Shown here: positions 8,583 to 19,200 of the stretch, in pieces
How positions within the stretch are numbered: the stretch's first letter is position 1
How the letters are laid out: each line of letters opens with the position of its first letter
DNA from: Candidatus Brevundimonas colombiensis
GTDB taxonomy: Bacteria > Pseudomonadota > Alphaproteobacteria > Caulobacterales > Caulobacteraceae
Length of the DNA stretch: 64,000 nucleotides
NCBI GenBank assembly: GCA_029202665.1
Contig: CP119326.1
Coordinates: 3,100,001-3,164,000, forward strand
Direction: 5' to 3'
Translations under genes and position numbers: made by a program
Notes under the pieces: generated by a model
Database searches by the model: none
Told to the model about the DNA's origin: nothing
Seen by the model: the letters and a program-made list of their open reading frames with translations, nothing else

Positions 8583-9056
8583 GTGCCCGCCGACCATTTG
8601 CCCGACGACCTCAAGGATGGCCTGATCGCCGTCGGTGAGGCTGCGCGCGCGTTGCAGGCGCCATGGTGGATTTTCGGCGGGGCGGCCATGGCGCTTTACG
8701 GCCTGGATGAAATCCATGTGCCCGACATCGACGTGATGTGCGCGCCGCGCGACGCCCGCGCCCTGCTGGCGGCGCTGGACGGCCATGTGGTGGCCGATCC
8801 GGGCGAGGGCCTGTTCCGCTCCGCCGTCTTCGGCCGCGCGCCGGACCAGCCGATCCTGATCGAAGTGATGGCCGGGCTAGAGGTGCGCGACGGCGCAGAC
8901 TGGGCGCCGGTCGCCTTCGCCTCTCGCCGTCAGGTCTTCGTGGAGGACACGCCGATGTTCGTGCCCGACGTGCGGGACCACATCGCCCTTTATCGCCTGT
9001 TCGGCCGTCCAAAGGACCTGGCGCGCGTCGAACAGCTTGAACGACTGATCGACTGA
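8583..9056 (+). CDS. Nucleotidyltransferase-fold protein (MNT/AbiEii-like)
   Basis: A 157-aa protein with the signature of the minimal nucleotidyltransferase fold: WWIFGGAAMALYGL at residues 28-41 and the metal-binding PDIDV at 47-51. Members modify antibiotics, proteins or tRNA, or serve as the MNT half of HEPN/MNT toxin-antitoxin systems, but no HEPN partner is adjacent here. The GTG at 8583 is the only start before the conserved region; the longer open frame upstream overlaps the methyltransferase gene in another frame. Its stop TGA is immediately followed by the tgt ATG, so the two genes are co-transcribed. Confidence 0.7.
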   Translation: MPADHLPDDLKDGLIAVGEAARALQAPWWIFGGAAMALYGLDEIHVPDIDVMCAPRDARALLAALDGHVVADPGEGLFRSAVFGRAPDQPILIEVMAGLEVRDGADWAPVAFASRRQVFVEDTPMFVPDVRDHIALYRLFGRPKDLARVEQLERLID

Positions 9057-10169
<1,113 letters not shown>

Positions 10170-10184
10170 ACATCTGTTTCTAAA

Positions 10185-10294
10185 CCGTCATCCTCGGGCT
10201 TGCCCCCAGGATCGAGCGTCGGTCGGGCTGTGCGTCACAGTCGCCGCACTTGCGGCGGCCCATCTGATCCTCGGGTCAAGCCCGAGGACGACGG
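10185..10294. repeat. Palindromic intergenic repeat, 29-bp arms
   Basis: Arms at 10185-10213 and 10266-10294 are inverted copies with 3 mismatches in 29; each arm is internally self-complementary around CCTCGGGCTTG. This is the alphaproteobacterial CGTCATCCTCGGGCTTG class of palindromic repeat. It fills the space between the convergent tgt and lipoprotein genes and could act as a bidirectional transcription stop. Confidence 0.8.
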
Positions 10295-10307
10295 AAAGAA
10301 ACGAAAC

Positions 10308-10865
10308 CTAACGGTGCGGCCTGAACCAGCTGGGAGCGGCCGGCGGGGCGCAGTTTCGCTGCATCCCCATGCCTTTCAGAAAGGCGCGCCGCATCCGGCC
10401 CGACTGGATGGCGGACTGGACGTGCTTGGAATGCTGATCAGCCCCGCTGAGGCGGCGAATCCAGCTGCGCCCCGGAATGAAGTCGGTGGTCGTGCCGCGA
10501 ATGGCCTCAAGCGTCGCCTTGGCCGCCGCATCCGCCGCGCGCTCGCTGAGATAGGCGCCGTCCTGACGCGGCGGCTCGTCGGTGTCCGGTCCCAGGGCCT
10601 CGTCCAGGCGTGCGACCTCGGCGCCGATGGTGGAACATTGGTTCAGGTTGCGCAGATCGTAGGGATTGGCCTCGGCCTGAAGCAGGACCGTCGGAATCAT
10701 CTGGCGGCGCAGGTTGAAATCCTCAAGCGGCGCCGTGGCCGCCGCGGCGAACCCCGCCCCCACCTGCTCTGCCCCGCCCATGGCCGAACGCCCGGCGTTG
10801 CAGCCCGCCAGACCGACGGACGCCAAACCGCCGACCGCCACTATCGCACAAACAACTGTTCTCAT
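10308..10865 (-). CDS. Hypothetical lipoprotein
   Basis: A 185-aa protein of unknown function. The N-terminus is a clear lipoprotein signal: MRTVVCAIVAVGG followed by the lipobox GLAGC, so it is probably anchored in the envelope. The remaining sequence is soluble, with an acidic/polar middle and a basic C-terminal region ending in NCAPPAAPSWFRPHR. The ATG at 10865 was chosen because it starts the signal peptide directly; a longer in-frame start at 10916 would bury it. It is convergent with tgt and lies 61 bp beyond the stop of the SLC13 gene on the opposite side. Confidence 0.7.
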   Translation of the reverse strand: MRTVVCAIVAVGGLASVGLAGCNAGRSAMGGAEQVGAGFAAAATAPLEDFNLRRQMIPTVLLQAEANPYDLRNLNQCSTIGAEVARLDEALGPDTDEPPRQDGAYLSERAADAAAKATLEAIRGTTTDFIPGRSWIRRLSGADQHSKHVQSAIQSGRMRRAFLKGMGMQRNCAPPAAPSWFRPHR

Positions 10866-10926
10866 ACGGGGCCTTAGATCACGTTCGGCTGTCGCCGCCA
10901 AAGGTCGCCGGGTCACGGAGCCGTCG

Positions 10927-12702
10927 TCACAGCGGCCAGAACAGCAGGATCAGCGGCGGCGCGACCAGAAGGACCAGGACGCTCAAAGGGGCGCCCAGCC
11001 GGGGATAGTCGGCGAACCGATAGCCGCCGGGCCCCATGACCAGTGTGTTGCACTGATGCCCGATGGGCGTCAGGAAGTCGCAGGCTGCGCCCACCGCCAC
11101 CGCCATCAGGAATGGGTCGGCGTTGAAGCCCAACTGCCTGGCCAGAGTAGCGCCGATCGGCGCGACGATCAGAACCGTGGCGGCGTTGTTCAGGAACGGC
11201 GTCACCGCCATCGAGGCCAGCAGAACCCCCGCCACCGCGACCAGACCCGGCAGGCCGTTGAACACGTGGCGGAGCAGACCGGCGATCAGGTCCGACCCGC
11301 CCGTCTGCTGGATCGCATCCGATACCGGGATCAGGGCGGCGATCAACACCAGCAAGGGACCGTCCAGCGCGGCATAGGCCTCGCGCATTTTCAGTCCGCC
11401 CAACGCCACGATCACCACCGCCGCCCCGAAGAAGGCCACCGCCACCGGCACGAGACCGAATCCGACCAGGATCATGGCGACGGCCAGCACGGCGGCGGGC
11501 AGGAACCGCTTCTTGGTGCTGCCCAGTCGGACCTCTCGCTCGGCCAGGGGCAACAGGTCCAACGCCTGCAGAGCGGTAGGCAGGCTCTGCTCGGCGCCCT
11601 GCAACAACACGATGTCGCCGGGCGCCAGTTTCGCGGTCCGCAGATGCTGGGTCAGTTCGTAGCCGCTGCGCGACACGCCCAGCAGATTGATCCCGTGCCT
11701 GCCGTACAGATCGGACTGTTTGACCGACTGGCCTTGCAGCGGCGAATTGCGGCCGATGACCGCCTCGACCACCGCGATCTCTTCGGCGGCGTTCTCCATG
11801 GCGATGGGGCGGTCCTCGCGGATCAGCTTCAGCTTGGAGCGTGCGATGAACTCCTGCAGCGCCTGCTGCTCGCCCTCGACCAGCAGGACGTCGCCTGGAC
11901 GCACCACCAGATTGCCGCGCGGACTGGGTCGGCGCTTTCCCGCCCGTAGCAGCGCCATGATCCGCACATCCCCCTCGCCGCACGCCGCGAGGGCTGAAAC
12001 GGTCATGGTTTCCTGGACCCAATCCTCTGGCGCGATGACTTCGGTGGCGTAGGCGTTGGCGGCCAGGGCCGCGTTCATCTGTGTCGCGCCGCGCCGATCC
12101 TTGGGCAGGATGCGATAGCCGACGGCCAGAAACGCCAGGGCCATCGCCGTGATAGCCAGGCCGACGGGGGCGAAATCGTACATGGCGAAGGGCTCGCCCA
12201 CGATCTGCTGGCGCACCTCCGAGACGATGATGTTGGGCGCGGTCCCGACCAGAGTGACCATGCCGCCGGCCATGGCCCCGAACGCCATCGGCATCAGCAG
12301 GCGCGACGGCGCCGATCCGGTCCGTCGCGCGACCTGAAGCGCGACCGGCATCATGATCGCCAGGGCGCCCACGTTCTTGGTCGCCATCGACAGGACGGTG
12401 ACGGCGGTGGTCAGCACCGGCACCTGGCTGCGCTCGGTCTTCAGCAACGGCAGCACCCGCCGCATGGCCAGTTCCACAATGCCCGACCGGGCGAAGGCCG
12501 CCGACACGATCAGGGCGCAGGCGATGATGACGGTGACGTCGTTCTTGAACCCGTCAAAGGCCGCCTCGGCCGGAATGACCCCCACCGCCAGACCGGCGAC
12601 CAGGGCGACAACCGCCACCAGATCGAACCGGAATCGCCCCCAGACGAAAGCCCCGATCGTCAGGGCGATCAGCCCGAACGCCAGTCCCTGCTGTAATGTC
12701 AC
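10927..12702 (-). CDS. SLC13-family permease with central RCK_C domains
   Basis: A 591-aa membrane transporter of the divalent-anion:Na+ symporter/ArsB-NhaD superfamily. Membrane blocks lie in the N-terminal 190 residues and the C-terminal 180 residues. Between them sit two TrkA-C-like regulatory domains, recognisable from VRPGDVLLVEGEQQALQEF and LAPGDIVLLQGAEQSLPTAL. Transport motifs include LVGTAPNIIVSE and, near the end, FLNNAATVLIVAPIG and PIGHQCNTLVMGPG. Substrates in the family include sulfate, dicarboxylates and other anions; the actual one cannot be read. The GTG at 12702 with AAGGGG upstream was preferred over an Arg-rich 29-residue extension. Confidence 0.85.
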   Translation of the reverse strand: MTLQQGLAFGLIALTIGAFVWGRFRFDLVAVVALVAGLAVGVIPAEAAFDGFKNDVTVIIACALIVSAAFARSGIVELAMRRVLPLLKTERSQVPVLTTAVTVLSMATKNVGALAIMMPVALQVARRTGSAPSRLLMPMAFGAMAGGMVTLVGTAPNIIVSEVRQQIVGEPFAMYDFAPVGLAITAMALAFLAVGYRILPKDRRGATQMNAALAANAYATEVIAPEDWVQETMTVSALAACGEGDVRIMALLRAGKRRPSPRGNLVVRPGDVLLVEGEQQALQEFIARSKLKLIREDRPIAMENAAEEIAVVEAVIGRNSPLQGQSVKQSDLYGRHGINLLGVSRSGYELTQHLRTAKLAPGDIVLLQGAEQSLPTALQALDLLPLAEREVRLGSTKKRFLPAAVLAVAMILVGFGLVPVAVAFFGAAVVIVALGGLKMREAYAALDGPLLVLIAALIPVSDAIQQTGGSDLIAGLLRHVFNGLPGLVAVAGVLLASMAVTPFLNNAATVLIVAPIGATLARQLGFNADPFLMAVAVGAACDFLTPIGHQCNTLVMGPGGYRFADYPRLGAPLSVLVLLVAPPLILLFWPL

Positions 12703-12787
12703 GCGCCGCCAGCCCCTTGATCTCGCAGGCTGAACGCCGTGCACGGACAAACGATGCAAGCGGAGCGGTGAATCCGTCGCAGACAGC

Positions 12788-12811
12788 AAAAAGCCCGCCG
12801 AAGCGGGCTTT
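12788..12811 (-). terminator. Rho-independent terminator after tRNA-Lys
   Basis: Read on the minus strand, AAGCCCGC-TTCG-GCGGGCTT forms an 8-bp stem with a UUCG tetraloop followed by further Ts. It starts 4 bp after the CCA end of the tRNA and is a strong intrinsic terminator for it. Confidence 0.9.
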
Positions 12812-12814
12812 AAA

Positions 12815-12891
12815 TGGTACGTCCTCTCGGGCTCGAACCGAGGACCCTCTGATTAAAAGTCAGATGCTCTAACCAACTGAGCTAAGGACGC
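12815..12891 (-). tRNA. tRNA-Lys (anticodon UUU)
   Basis: The 77-nt minus-strand sequence folds as a complete cloverleaf: acceptor GCGTCCT/AGGACGT (first pair G-U), D-arm GCTC..GAGC, anticodon stem TCTGA/TCAGA with loop CTTTTAA (anticodon TTT), T-arm CTCGG-TTCGAGC-CCGAG. The 3' CCA is encoded. A possible -35 (TTGACC, minus strand 12961-12956) lies about 65 bp upstream and an intrinsic terminator follows. Confidence 0.97.
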
Positions 12892-12985
12892 ACCGTGCGA
12901 CGTCGGGGTTGGCCCGAACCGTCGAAGGGCGCCTTCTGTTGCAATCCGGCCTTCCGGTCAAGACCGGGTCTGCTACTCATGTCGA

Positions 12986-14092
12986 ATGCAACCGCTTCAT
13001 GGGCTCCGCATCATCGAATTCGACGGCCTGGGGCCGGTGACCTTCGCCGGCATGATGCTGGCCGACATTGGCGCCGCGGTCTTCAGGCTGACGCGCAGCG
13101 AATCGGCTGCGCCCGCCGTGTTCGATCAGGTGGGCGGTTCCGTGCTGCATCGGGGTCGCGCGGCCGTGCCTGTGAACCTGAAGGATCCGGCCGATCAGGC
13201 GCGCATCCTGGAGCTGATCGACGGCGCGGATGCGGTGATCGAGGGCTATCGGCCCGGGGTGATCGAGCGGCTGGGGTTCGGGCCGCAGGCGATGCAGACG
13301 CGAAACCCCGCCCTGGTGTTCGGGCGCGTCACGGGCTGGGGCCAGACGGGTCCGCTGGCGCAAACCGTGGGCCACGACCTGAACTACATCGGCCTGTCGG
13401 GCGTGCTGCACGCCATGGGCGATGCGGACCGGCCGCCTGCGCCGCCGCTGAATCTGATCGGCGACTATGGCGGCGGGGCGATGATGCTGGTGGTCGGCGT
13501 GCTGGCGGCCTTGATCGAGGCCCGGACGACGGGCCGGGGCCGAGTGGTCGATGCGGCGATGACCGACGGTTCGGCCCTGCTGGGCGGTCTGTTCCAGGCG
13601 TTGCGCGGACAGGGGATGTGGAGCGACCGGCGCGGGGCGAACCTGCTGGACGGGGGCGCGCCCTTCTATCGCTGCTACGCCTGCCGAGACGGCGGGTTCG
13701 TGGCTGTGGCGGCGCTGGAGCCCCGATTCTACGCCGCCCTGCTGGAAGGCCTGGAGATTTCGCCCGAGGCGGCGCCGCAGTACGACATGGCCGGCTGGCC
13801 GGCGACGCACGCGCACTTCGCCGACCTGTTCGCCCGGCGCGACCGCGACGACTGGGCCAACCATTTCGACGGAACCGAGGCCTGCGTCACCCCGGTTCTG
13901 AGCCTGGCTGAGGCGCCGGATCATCCGCACAATCGCGCCAGGACCGTGTTCGACCAGGGCCTGCCCGGGCCCGCGCCCCGCTTCGACGGCAAGCCGCACA
14001 CGCCTCGTCATAGTTCGGCCGTGCGCCTGGAGGAGGCTGTCGCCCTGTGGTCGGCTGAGGGGTCGACCGTGAGATCGGAGCAGGCCGGATGA
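12986..14092 (+). CDS. CaiB/BaiF-family CoA-transferase (alpha-methylacyl-CoA racemase-like)
   Basis: A 368-aa class III CoA-transferase fold protein, closest in motif pattern to alpha-methylacyl-CoA racemases, which invert C2 of 2-methylacyl-CoAs. The N-terminal GLRIIEFDGLGPVTFAGMMLADIGA and RGRAAVPVNLKDP segments are family-typical. The racemase catalytic positions appear conserved: His in GHDLNYIGLSG, Asp in IGDYGGGAMM, and Glu in VAALEPRFY. The next ORF begins within its stop codon region. The role is probably in branched fatty acid or isoprenoid side-chain catabolism, inferred from the family. Start by ATG with no competing upstream codon. Confidence 0.88.
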   Translation: MQPLHGLRIIEFDGLGPVTFAGMMLADIGAAVFRLTRSESAAPAVFDQVGGSVLHRGRAAVPVNLKDPADQARILELIDGADAVIEGYRPGVIERLGFGPQAMQTRNPALVFGRVTGWGQTGPLAQTVGHDLNYIGLSGVLHAMGDADRPPAPPLNLIGDYGGGAMMLVVGVLAALIEARTTGRGRVVDAAMTDGSALLGGLFQALRGQGMWSDRRGANLLDGGAPFYRCYACRDGGFVAVAALEPRFYAALLEGLEISPEAAPQYDMAGWPATHAHFADLFARRDRDDWANHFDGTEACVTPVLSLAEAPDHPHNRARTVFDQGLPGPAPRFDGKPHTPRHSSAVRLEEAVALWSAEGSTVRSEQAG

Positions 14093-14166
14093 CCCCAGAG
14101 GTTTTCGGCGCTAAAGGAACGCCAGCGCGCCACGAGCGTTGCAAGGGCGAAGACCCGGGGAATTCA

Positions 14167-14436
14167 ATGAAACCTTCCAACACCCTATTGGCCGCCGCCG
14201 CCCTGGCTGCGCTTGCGCTGTCGGGCTGCGACGATCATCGGTCGCGGTCGGACGACGACCGCGAGGCGGTTCAGATCGAGCAGGAAGCCCCCCCGCCGGT
14301 CGAGCAACAGGCCCCGACGCCGCCGCCGGAAGTGCGCGATCCCACGCCCACGCCGCCTCCCAGCGACAGACTGCCGCCCGAGGAACGTTCGTCGGAACAG
14401 TCGGTCCAACCCGAAAGCGACACCCTGTTCTACTAA
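14167..14436 (+). CDS. Small proline-rich lipoprotein
   Basis: An 89-aa predicted lipoprotein: signal sequence MKPSNTLLAAAALAALAL followed by lipobox LSGC. The mature part is acidic, then strongly Pro/Glu-rich (PPPVEQQAPTPPPEVRDPTPTPPPS), which suggests an extended, unstructured periplasmic linker rather than an enzyme. The start at 14167, preceded by GGGGAATTCA, gives the signal peptide directly; an in-frame ATG at 14089 overlapping the upstream stop is the alternative. It precedes tamA by 42 bp and may be co-transcribed with it. Confidence 0.7.
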   Translation: MKPSNTLLAAAALAALALSGCDDHRSRSDDDREAVQIEQEAPPPVEQQAPTPPPEVRDPTPTPPPSDRLPPEERSSEQSVQPESDTLFY

Positions 14437-14478
14437 AGGACGGGGTTTCGACGCGCGCGCTTTGACGAAAGATCGAGT

Positions 14479-16272
14479 TTGACGTTCAGGCCTTCCCTGC
14501 TGGTCGCAGCGCTCGCGGCCTTTTCGGGCTGCGCGCACGCCGCCGCCGCCGACCCTCGCGCCCAGGTGCGCGGCGACATGGACGCCGAACTGCGCCGCGC
14601 GCTGGAACGCGCCGTGGGCGAGGTCGACGGCGCGCCGGAAAGCCGGTTCGAGGCCCGTCGACGCGCCGAGAGCGCGGTCGCCTCCGCCACCGCCCTGCTG
14701 CGTTCGGAAGGCTATTACCAGCCCACGGTCGAGGATCTGGTCGAGGGCGACGACAATCCCGTGGCCATTGTCTCGGTCCAGCCGGGCCGCCGCTTCCTGT
14801 TGAACGATCCCACGGTGACCTGGAGCGACCCGGCGCCGGAGGCCGAGGCCCAGGCGAAGGGGCGCGACGCCATCGGCCTGAAGGCCGGCGATCCGGGTCG
14901 CGCGGTGGATGTGATCTCGGGCGAAGGACGGCTGGTCGCGGCCCTGGTGCGCGACGGCTATGCCGACGCCAAGGCCGATCCGCGTCGTGTGGTGGTGGAC
15001 CACGCCGCCTATACCGTCGCGCCGGAATACCGGATCGATTCGGGCGGCCTGGTGCGCCTGGACGGCGTTCGCGTGCTGAGCCGGGGACGGACCAATCCCG
15101 AGTGGGTGGCCGGGCTGGCGCCCTGGAAGGAAGGCGACCGCTACGATCCCGATCAGGTCGCCGAGCTGGAGCGACGGCTTCTGGACACGGGCGTCTATGA
15201 CGGCATCGGCGTGTCGCTGTCGCCCGTGGACCAGAAGACGGCCGAGGGCCTGAGGCCCGTGATCGTCAGCCTGCAGGACCGGCCGCGTCGCGTGCTGGAG
15301 GCCGGCGCCACCTGGTCGACCGCCGATGGCGCGGGCGTGGACGTGATCCAGACCCGCTACAATCGGTTCGGCCGGGCCGATACGCTGCGGCTGGAAGCGC
15401 GGCTGGCCGATATCGACAGCCGCATCGGCGCCGATCTGTCGCTGCCGCACTGGCGTCGGCCCGGCCGGACGCTGAAGCTGGGCGCCGCCGTGGTGAACGA
15501 AGACACCAACGCCTATAGGCGGACGGCCGCGGTCTTGTACGCCGACCTCCAGCAGCGGATCGGCAAGACCTCCTATTTCAACTACGGCATCGGGCTGGAC
15601 GCCGGACGTTACAGCGAGAACCGGTACGACTACACCACCCTGCCCCCGCAGCGCGTGACGTTCGACCGGGACCTGGCCATCATCACCGCCCGAACCAGCG
15701 CCTATATCGACCATTCCAACGATCCGCTGAACCCGACCAAGGGCTGGCGGGTCAATCTGGCGGTTCAACCGACAGCGGTGACGGGCGACAGCAACGTCCT
15801 GTTCCTGCGCACCGAGACGCAGGGCACCGCCTATGTGCCGGTGGCCGCCGACCGGACCATCCTGGCCGGCCGGGTGCGGATCGGCTCCATCGTCGGCGGC
15901 AGCGAGCTGAGCGTGCCGTCAGACCGCCTGTTCTATTCCGGCGGCGGCGGGTCGGTGCGCGGCTATTCCTATCAGGGCGTCAATCCGCAACTGCCGGACG
16001 GCACGCCGCGCGGGGGCGTGTCGCTGTTCGAGACCTCGCTGGAGGCGCGTCAGTCGATCGGCCAGAGCTTCCAGGCCGTGGCCTTCCTGGACGCCGGGTC
16101 CATCGGTTTCCAGGAGACGCCGAACCTGACGAACATGCGCTACGGCGCGGGCGTCGGCGTGCGATACATGCTGCCGTTCGGACCCATCCGCGCCGACGTC
16201 GCCCTGCCGCTGAACAAGCGTGAGGGCGATTCCAACTTCCAGATCTACATCAGCATCGGGCAGGCGTTTTGA
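14479..16272 (+). CDS. tamA: TamA-like outer membrane protein (Omp85 family)
   Basis: A 597-aa outer-membrane beta-barrel of the Omp85 superfamily that works with TamB in inserting or supporting outer-membrane proteins and moving lipids to the outer membrane. There is a signal peptide (to about residue 22), a periplasmic POTRA region (about 30-270), and a C-terminal 16-strand barrel. The diagnostic loop-6 motif VRGY is present (Arg494), as is the terminal IYISIGQAF. The start is a TTG at 14479. The stop overlaps the TTG start of tamB in TTGA, so the pair is translationally coupled. Confidence 0.92.
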   Translation: MTFRPSLLVAALAAFSGCAHAAAADPRAQVRGDMDAELRRALERAVGEVDGAPESRFEARRRAESAVASATALLRSEGYYQPTVEDLVEGDDNPVAIVSVQPGRRFLLNDPTVTWSDPAPEAEAQAKGRDAIGLKAGDPGRAVDVISGEGRLVAALVRDGYADAKADPRRVVVDHAAYTVAPEYRIDSGGLVRLDGVRVLSRGRTNPEWVAGLAPWKEGDRYDPDQVAELERRLLDTGVYDGIGVSLSPVDQKTAEGLRPVIVSLQDRPRRVLEAGATWSTADGAGVDVIQTRYNRFGRADTLRLEARLADIDSRIGADLSLPHWRRPGRTLKLGAAVVNEDTNAYRRTAAVLYADLQQRIGKTSYFNYGIGLDAGRYSENRYDYTTLPPQRVTFDRDLAIITARTSAYIDHSNDPLNPTKGWRVNLAVQPTAVTGDSNVLFLRTETQGTAYVPVAADRTILAGRVRIGSIVGGSELSVPSDRLFYSGGGGSVRGYSYQGVNPQLPDGTPRGGVSLFETSLEARQSIGQSFQAVAFLDAGSIGFQETPNLTNMRYGAGVGVRYMLPFGPIRADVALPLNKREGDSNFQIYISIGQAF

Positions 16273-19200
16273 CCGACAGACCGCCCGAGAACGGCCCCGA
16301 CACCCAGCCAGACGTCGTGGCGGAAGAAACGCCGTCCACCGGGTCCGCGCCGGCCAAACGGGCGCGCAGGCGCGGTCTGGTCAAGCGCATCGCCCTGATC
16401 GCGGGGGCGGTGGTTGCGGGCCTTCTGGTGCTGGTTGCGGCGGCCCTGGTGGCGGGGCGGTTCTACATCGCGTCGGACGGTGGTCGGCAGTTGGTGCTGG
16501 AGCGAATCCAGGACCTGAAGATCAGCCGCTATGGCCGGCTGAAGGTGTATGGGCTGAAGGGCGATTTGCTCAGCGATTTCAGCATCGACCGCATCACCCT
16601 GGCCGACAGTCAGGGCGTCTGGCTGGAGGCGAACAACCTCAGCATGGACTGGTCGTATCTGGCCCTGCTGGGCCGCAGCTTCCACGCCAACGACATCAAG
16701 GCCGAGACCATCCGCGTGCTGCGCCGCCCGGTGGTCGAGCCGCCGACCAATGAGCCGTCCAGCCCGCAGCCGATCTCGGTTCGGATCGACAAATTCTCGG
16801 CGAACGTCGAGCTGATGGAAGGCTTCTCCAAGGAATACGGCCGCTGGAGCCTGGCGGGCGACGCCAGTCTGCCGCGCAATGGGGCGAAGAGCGCGACGGT
16901 GAACGCCGACAGCCTGAACCGGCCGGGCGACTTCCTGCGGCTGTCCGCCAGCTTCGGCGGCAAGCTTGAAGACACGCGACTGAACCTGCGCGCCAACGAG
17001 GCCCAGGGCGGGCCGCTGGCCGGGGCGCTGGGCTATTCGCCCGACCAGCCCTTCTCGGCGACCGCAGTGCTGAACGCCGACGTGGTCAACGCCCGCGTCC
17101 AGACGGGCCGGTTCGTGCCGCTGATCGTCCAGGGCCATTTCGGCGACAAGGGATCGCGCGTTTCGGGCTTCGTCGACTTCAGCGGATCGGACCTGCTGGC
17201 GCCCTTCGTGACGCGCATCGGGCGCACCGCCCGTTTCGGCTTCGCCATGGTCCCGACGCCGGACAAGGCCAGCCAGGGCGTCGCCTGGAAGCTGATTTCC
17301 GACAATGTCCAGTCCGAGGCGCGCGGTCTGATCCGCAACGCCGACCGCAGTTCGCCGGACGGGATCAAGCTGGATATCCAGGCCGCATCGCTGAGCCGAC
17401 TGGTCGGGTCCGACGTGGCTGGTCCGGCCGCCTATTCCGGCCTGTTCAAAGGCGACGCCAGCAACTGGAGCCTGAACGGTCAGGCGACGCTGCTGAACGC
17501 CAATGTCGCCAGCTATCGCGCCACTCGGATCGCCGGGCCGTTGAACCTGATGGTCAAGGACGGCCGGATGGATCTGGACGGCGACATTCGCGCCAACGGC
17601 GGGTCGGGCGAAGGCATCATCGGCGGCCTGCTGGGCGCATCGCCCCGCCTGCAGATGCAGGCGGCGCGCATGAAGGACGGCGCCATCCTGTTGAAGAAGA
17701 TCGATCTGCAAGGCCAGGGACTGACGTTGAACGGTTCCGGTTCGCGCAACCTGTTGGGCGGAATGAGCTTCCGCGGCGAAGCGCAACTGACGGACGCCAG
17801 GCGGGTGCTGCCGGATGCGCGCGGCGCCTTCGGCGGGCCGATCAGAGCCTCGTCGGCAAAGACAGGCGCACCCTGGGTGCTGAACTTCGACGGACGGGGA
17901 CGCAACCTGACCATCGGCATGGCCGAGCTGGACCGCCTGCTGGGCAAGACCCCGCGCCTGCAACTGGCCGGCCGGCTGAACGGCGGACGGATCGAGGTCG
18001 AGCGCGGCGAGCTGACCGGCGCGGCCGGACGCGCGGGCGCCAAGGGTCTGATCGAGACAGCGGGGCGGCTGCGGCTGGCGCTGGACTGGAACGCGCGTGG
18101 ACCGTTCGCGGCCGGGCCGGTCGAGATCGGCGGCGACATGAACGGACGGGGCGCCCTGACCGGCACCTTGTCCCAACCTCGCGTCGATCTGACCGCCGGT
18201 TTCCAGCAGGTCACGGCCGGCGCCCTGACGCTCAACAACGCCGACCTGACGCTGAGCTTCCGCAAGGGCGCCGACGCCTCGGACGGGCGGATCACCGTGG
18301 TCAGCGGCTCGAACTATGGACCCGCGCGCGCCTCGGGCAACTTCTTCCTGGGCGGCAAGCGCATCCGTCTCAGCGACCTGGACGTGGATGCGGGCGGGGT
18401 GACGGCCAAGGGCGCCATCGCCCTGTCGGACAACATCCCCTCCAGCGCCGACCTGACCTTCACCGCGCGGGCCGGCGCCTTCCTGGCCTCGGGCGAGGCG
18501 AACGGGCGGGTGCGACTGACCGACGGCGGCGGTTCGGACAGCGCCATATTGGACGTCAACGGCCGCAACGTGCGGCTGGCGGGCCAGAGCTGGACCATCC
18601 GCACCCTGGATCTGGACGGGCGCGGCACGTTGAACAACCTGCCCTTCACCCTGGCGCTGGACGTGGGCGGATCGACCCCGGCCCAGTTCAACGGCACCGG
18701 CGTCTATTCGCGTCAGAACACGACGCACGCCCTGACGCTGCGTGGCGGCGGCCGGGTGCGCGAGGTGGCCTTCACCACACGCAGTCCCGCCTCCGTCACC
18801 CTGAACGGGGCGAACCGGACGGCGCATCTGGACCTGGGCGTCGGCGGCGGCGTGCTGCTGGCCGATCTGAGACAGGACGCGCGCACCGTGGCGGTGCAGG
18901 CGGACCTGACGCGCGTGGACCTGGGCTCCATCTCGCCCGAACTGCGCGGCAGCGTCACCGGACAGGTGGCGATGCGCGGCGCCGGCAACGACCTGTCGGG
19001 CACGGCCAACATCGCCCTGCAGAACGTGCGCAGCATCGACGCGCCGCGCGGTCTGGCGGTGGATGGACGGGTGGATGCGACCCTGGCGGGCGATCGGTTG
19101 ACGATCAAGGCGACGGCGGTGGACGAAGGGGCGGTCCAGGCCTCCGCCGACGTGGTGCTGCCGGTCGAGGCTTCGGCGGCGCCGCTGCGGCTGGCCATCG

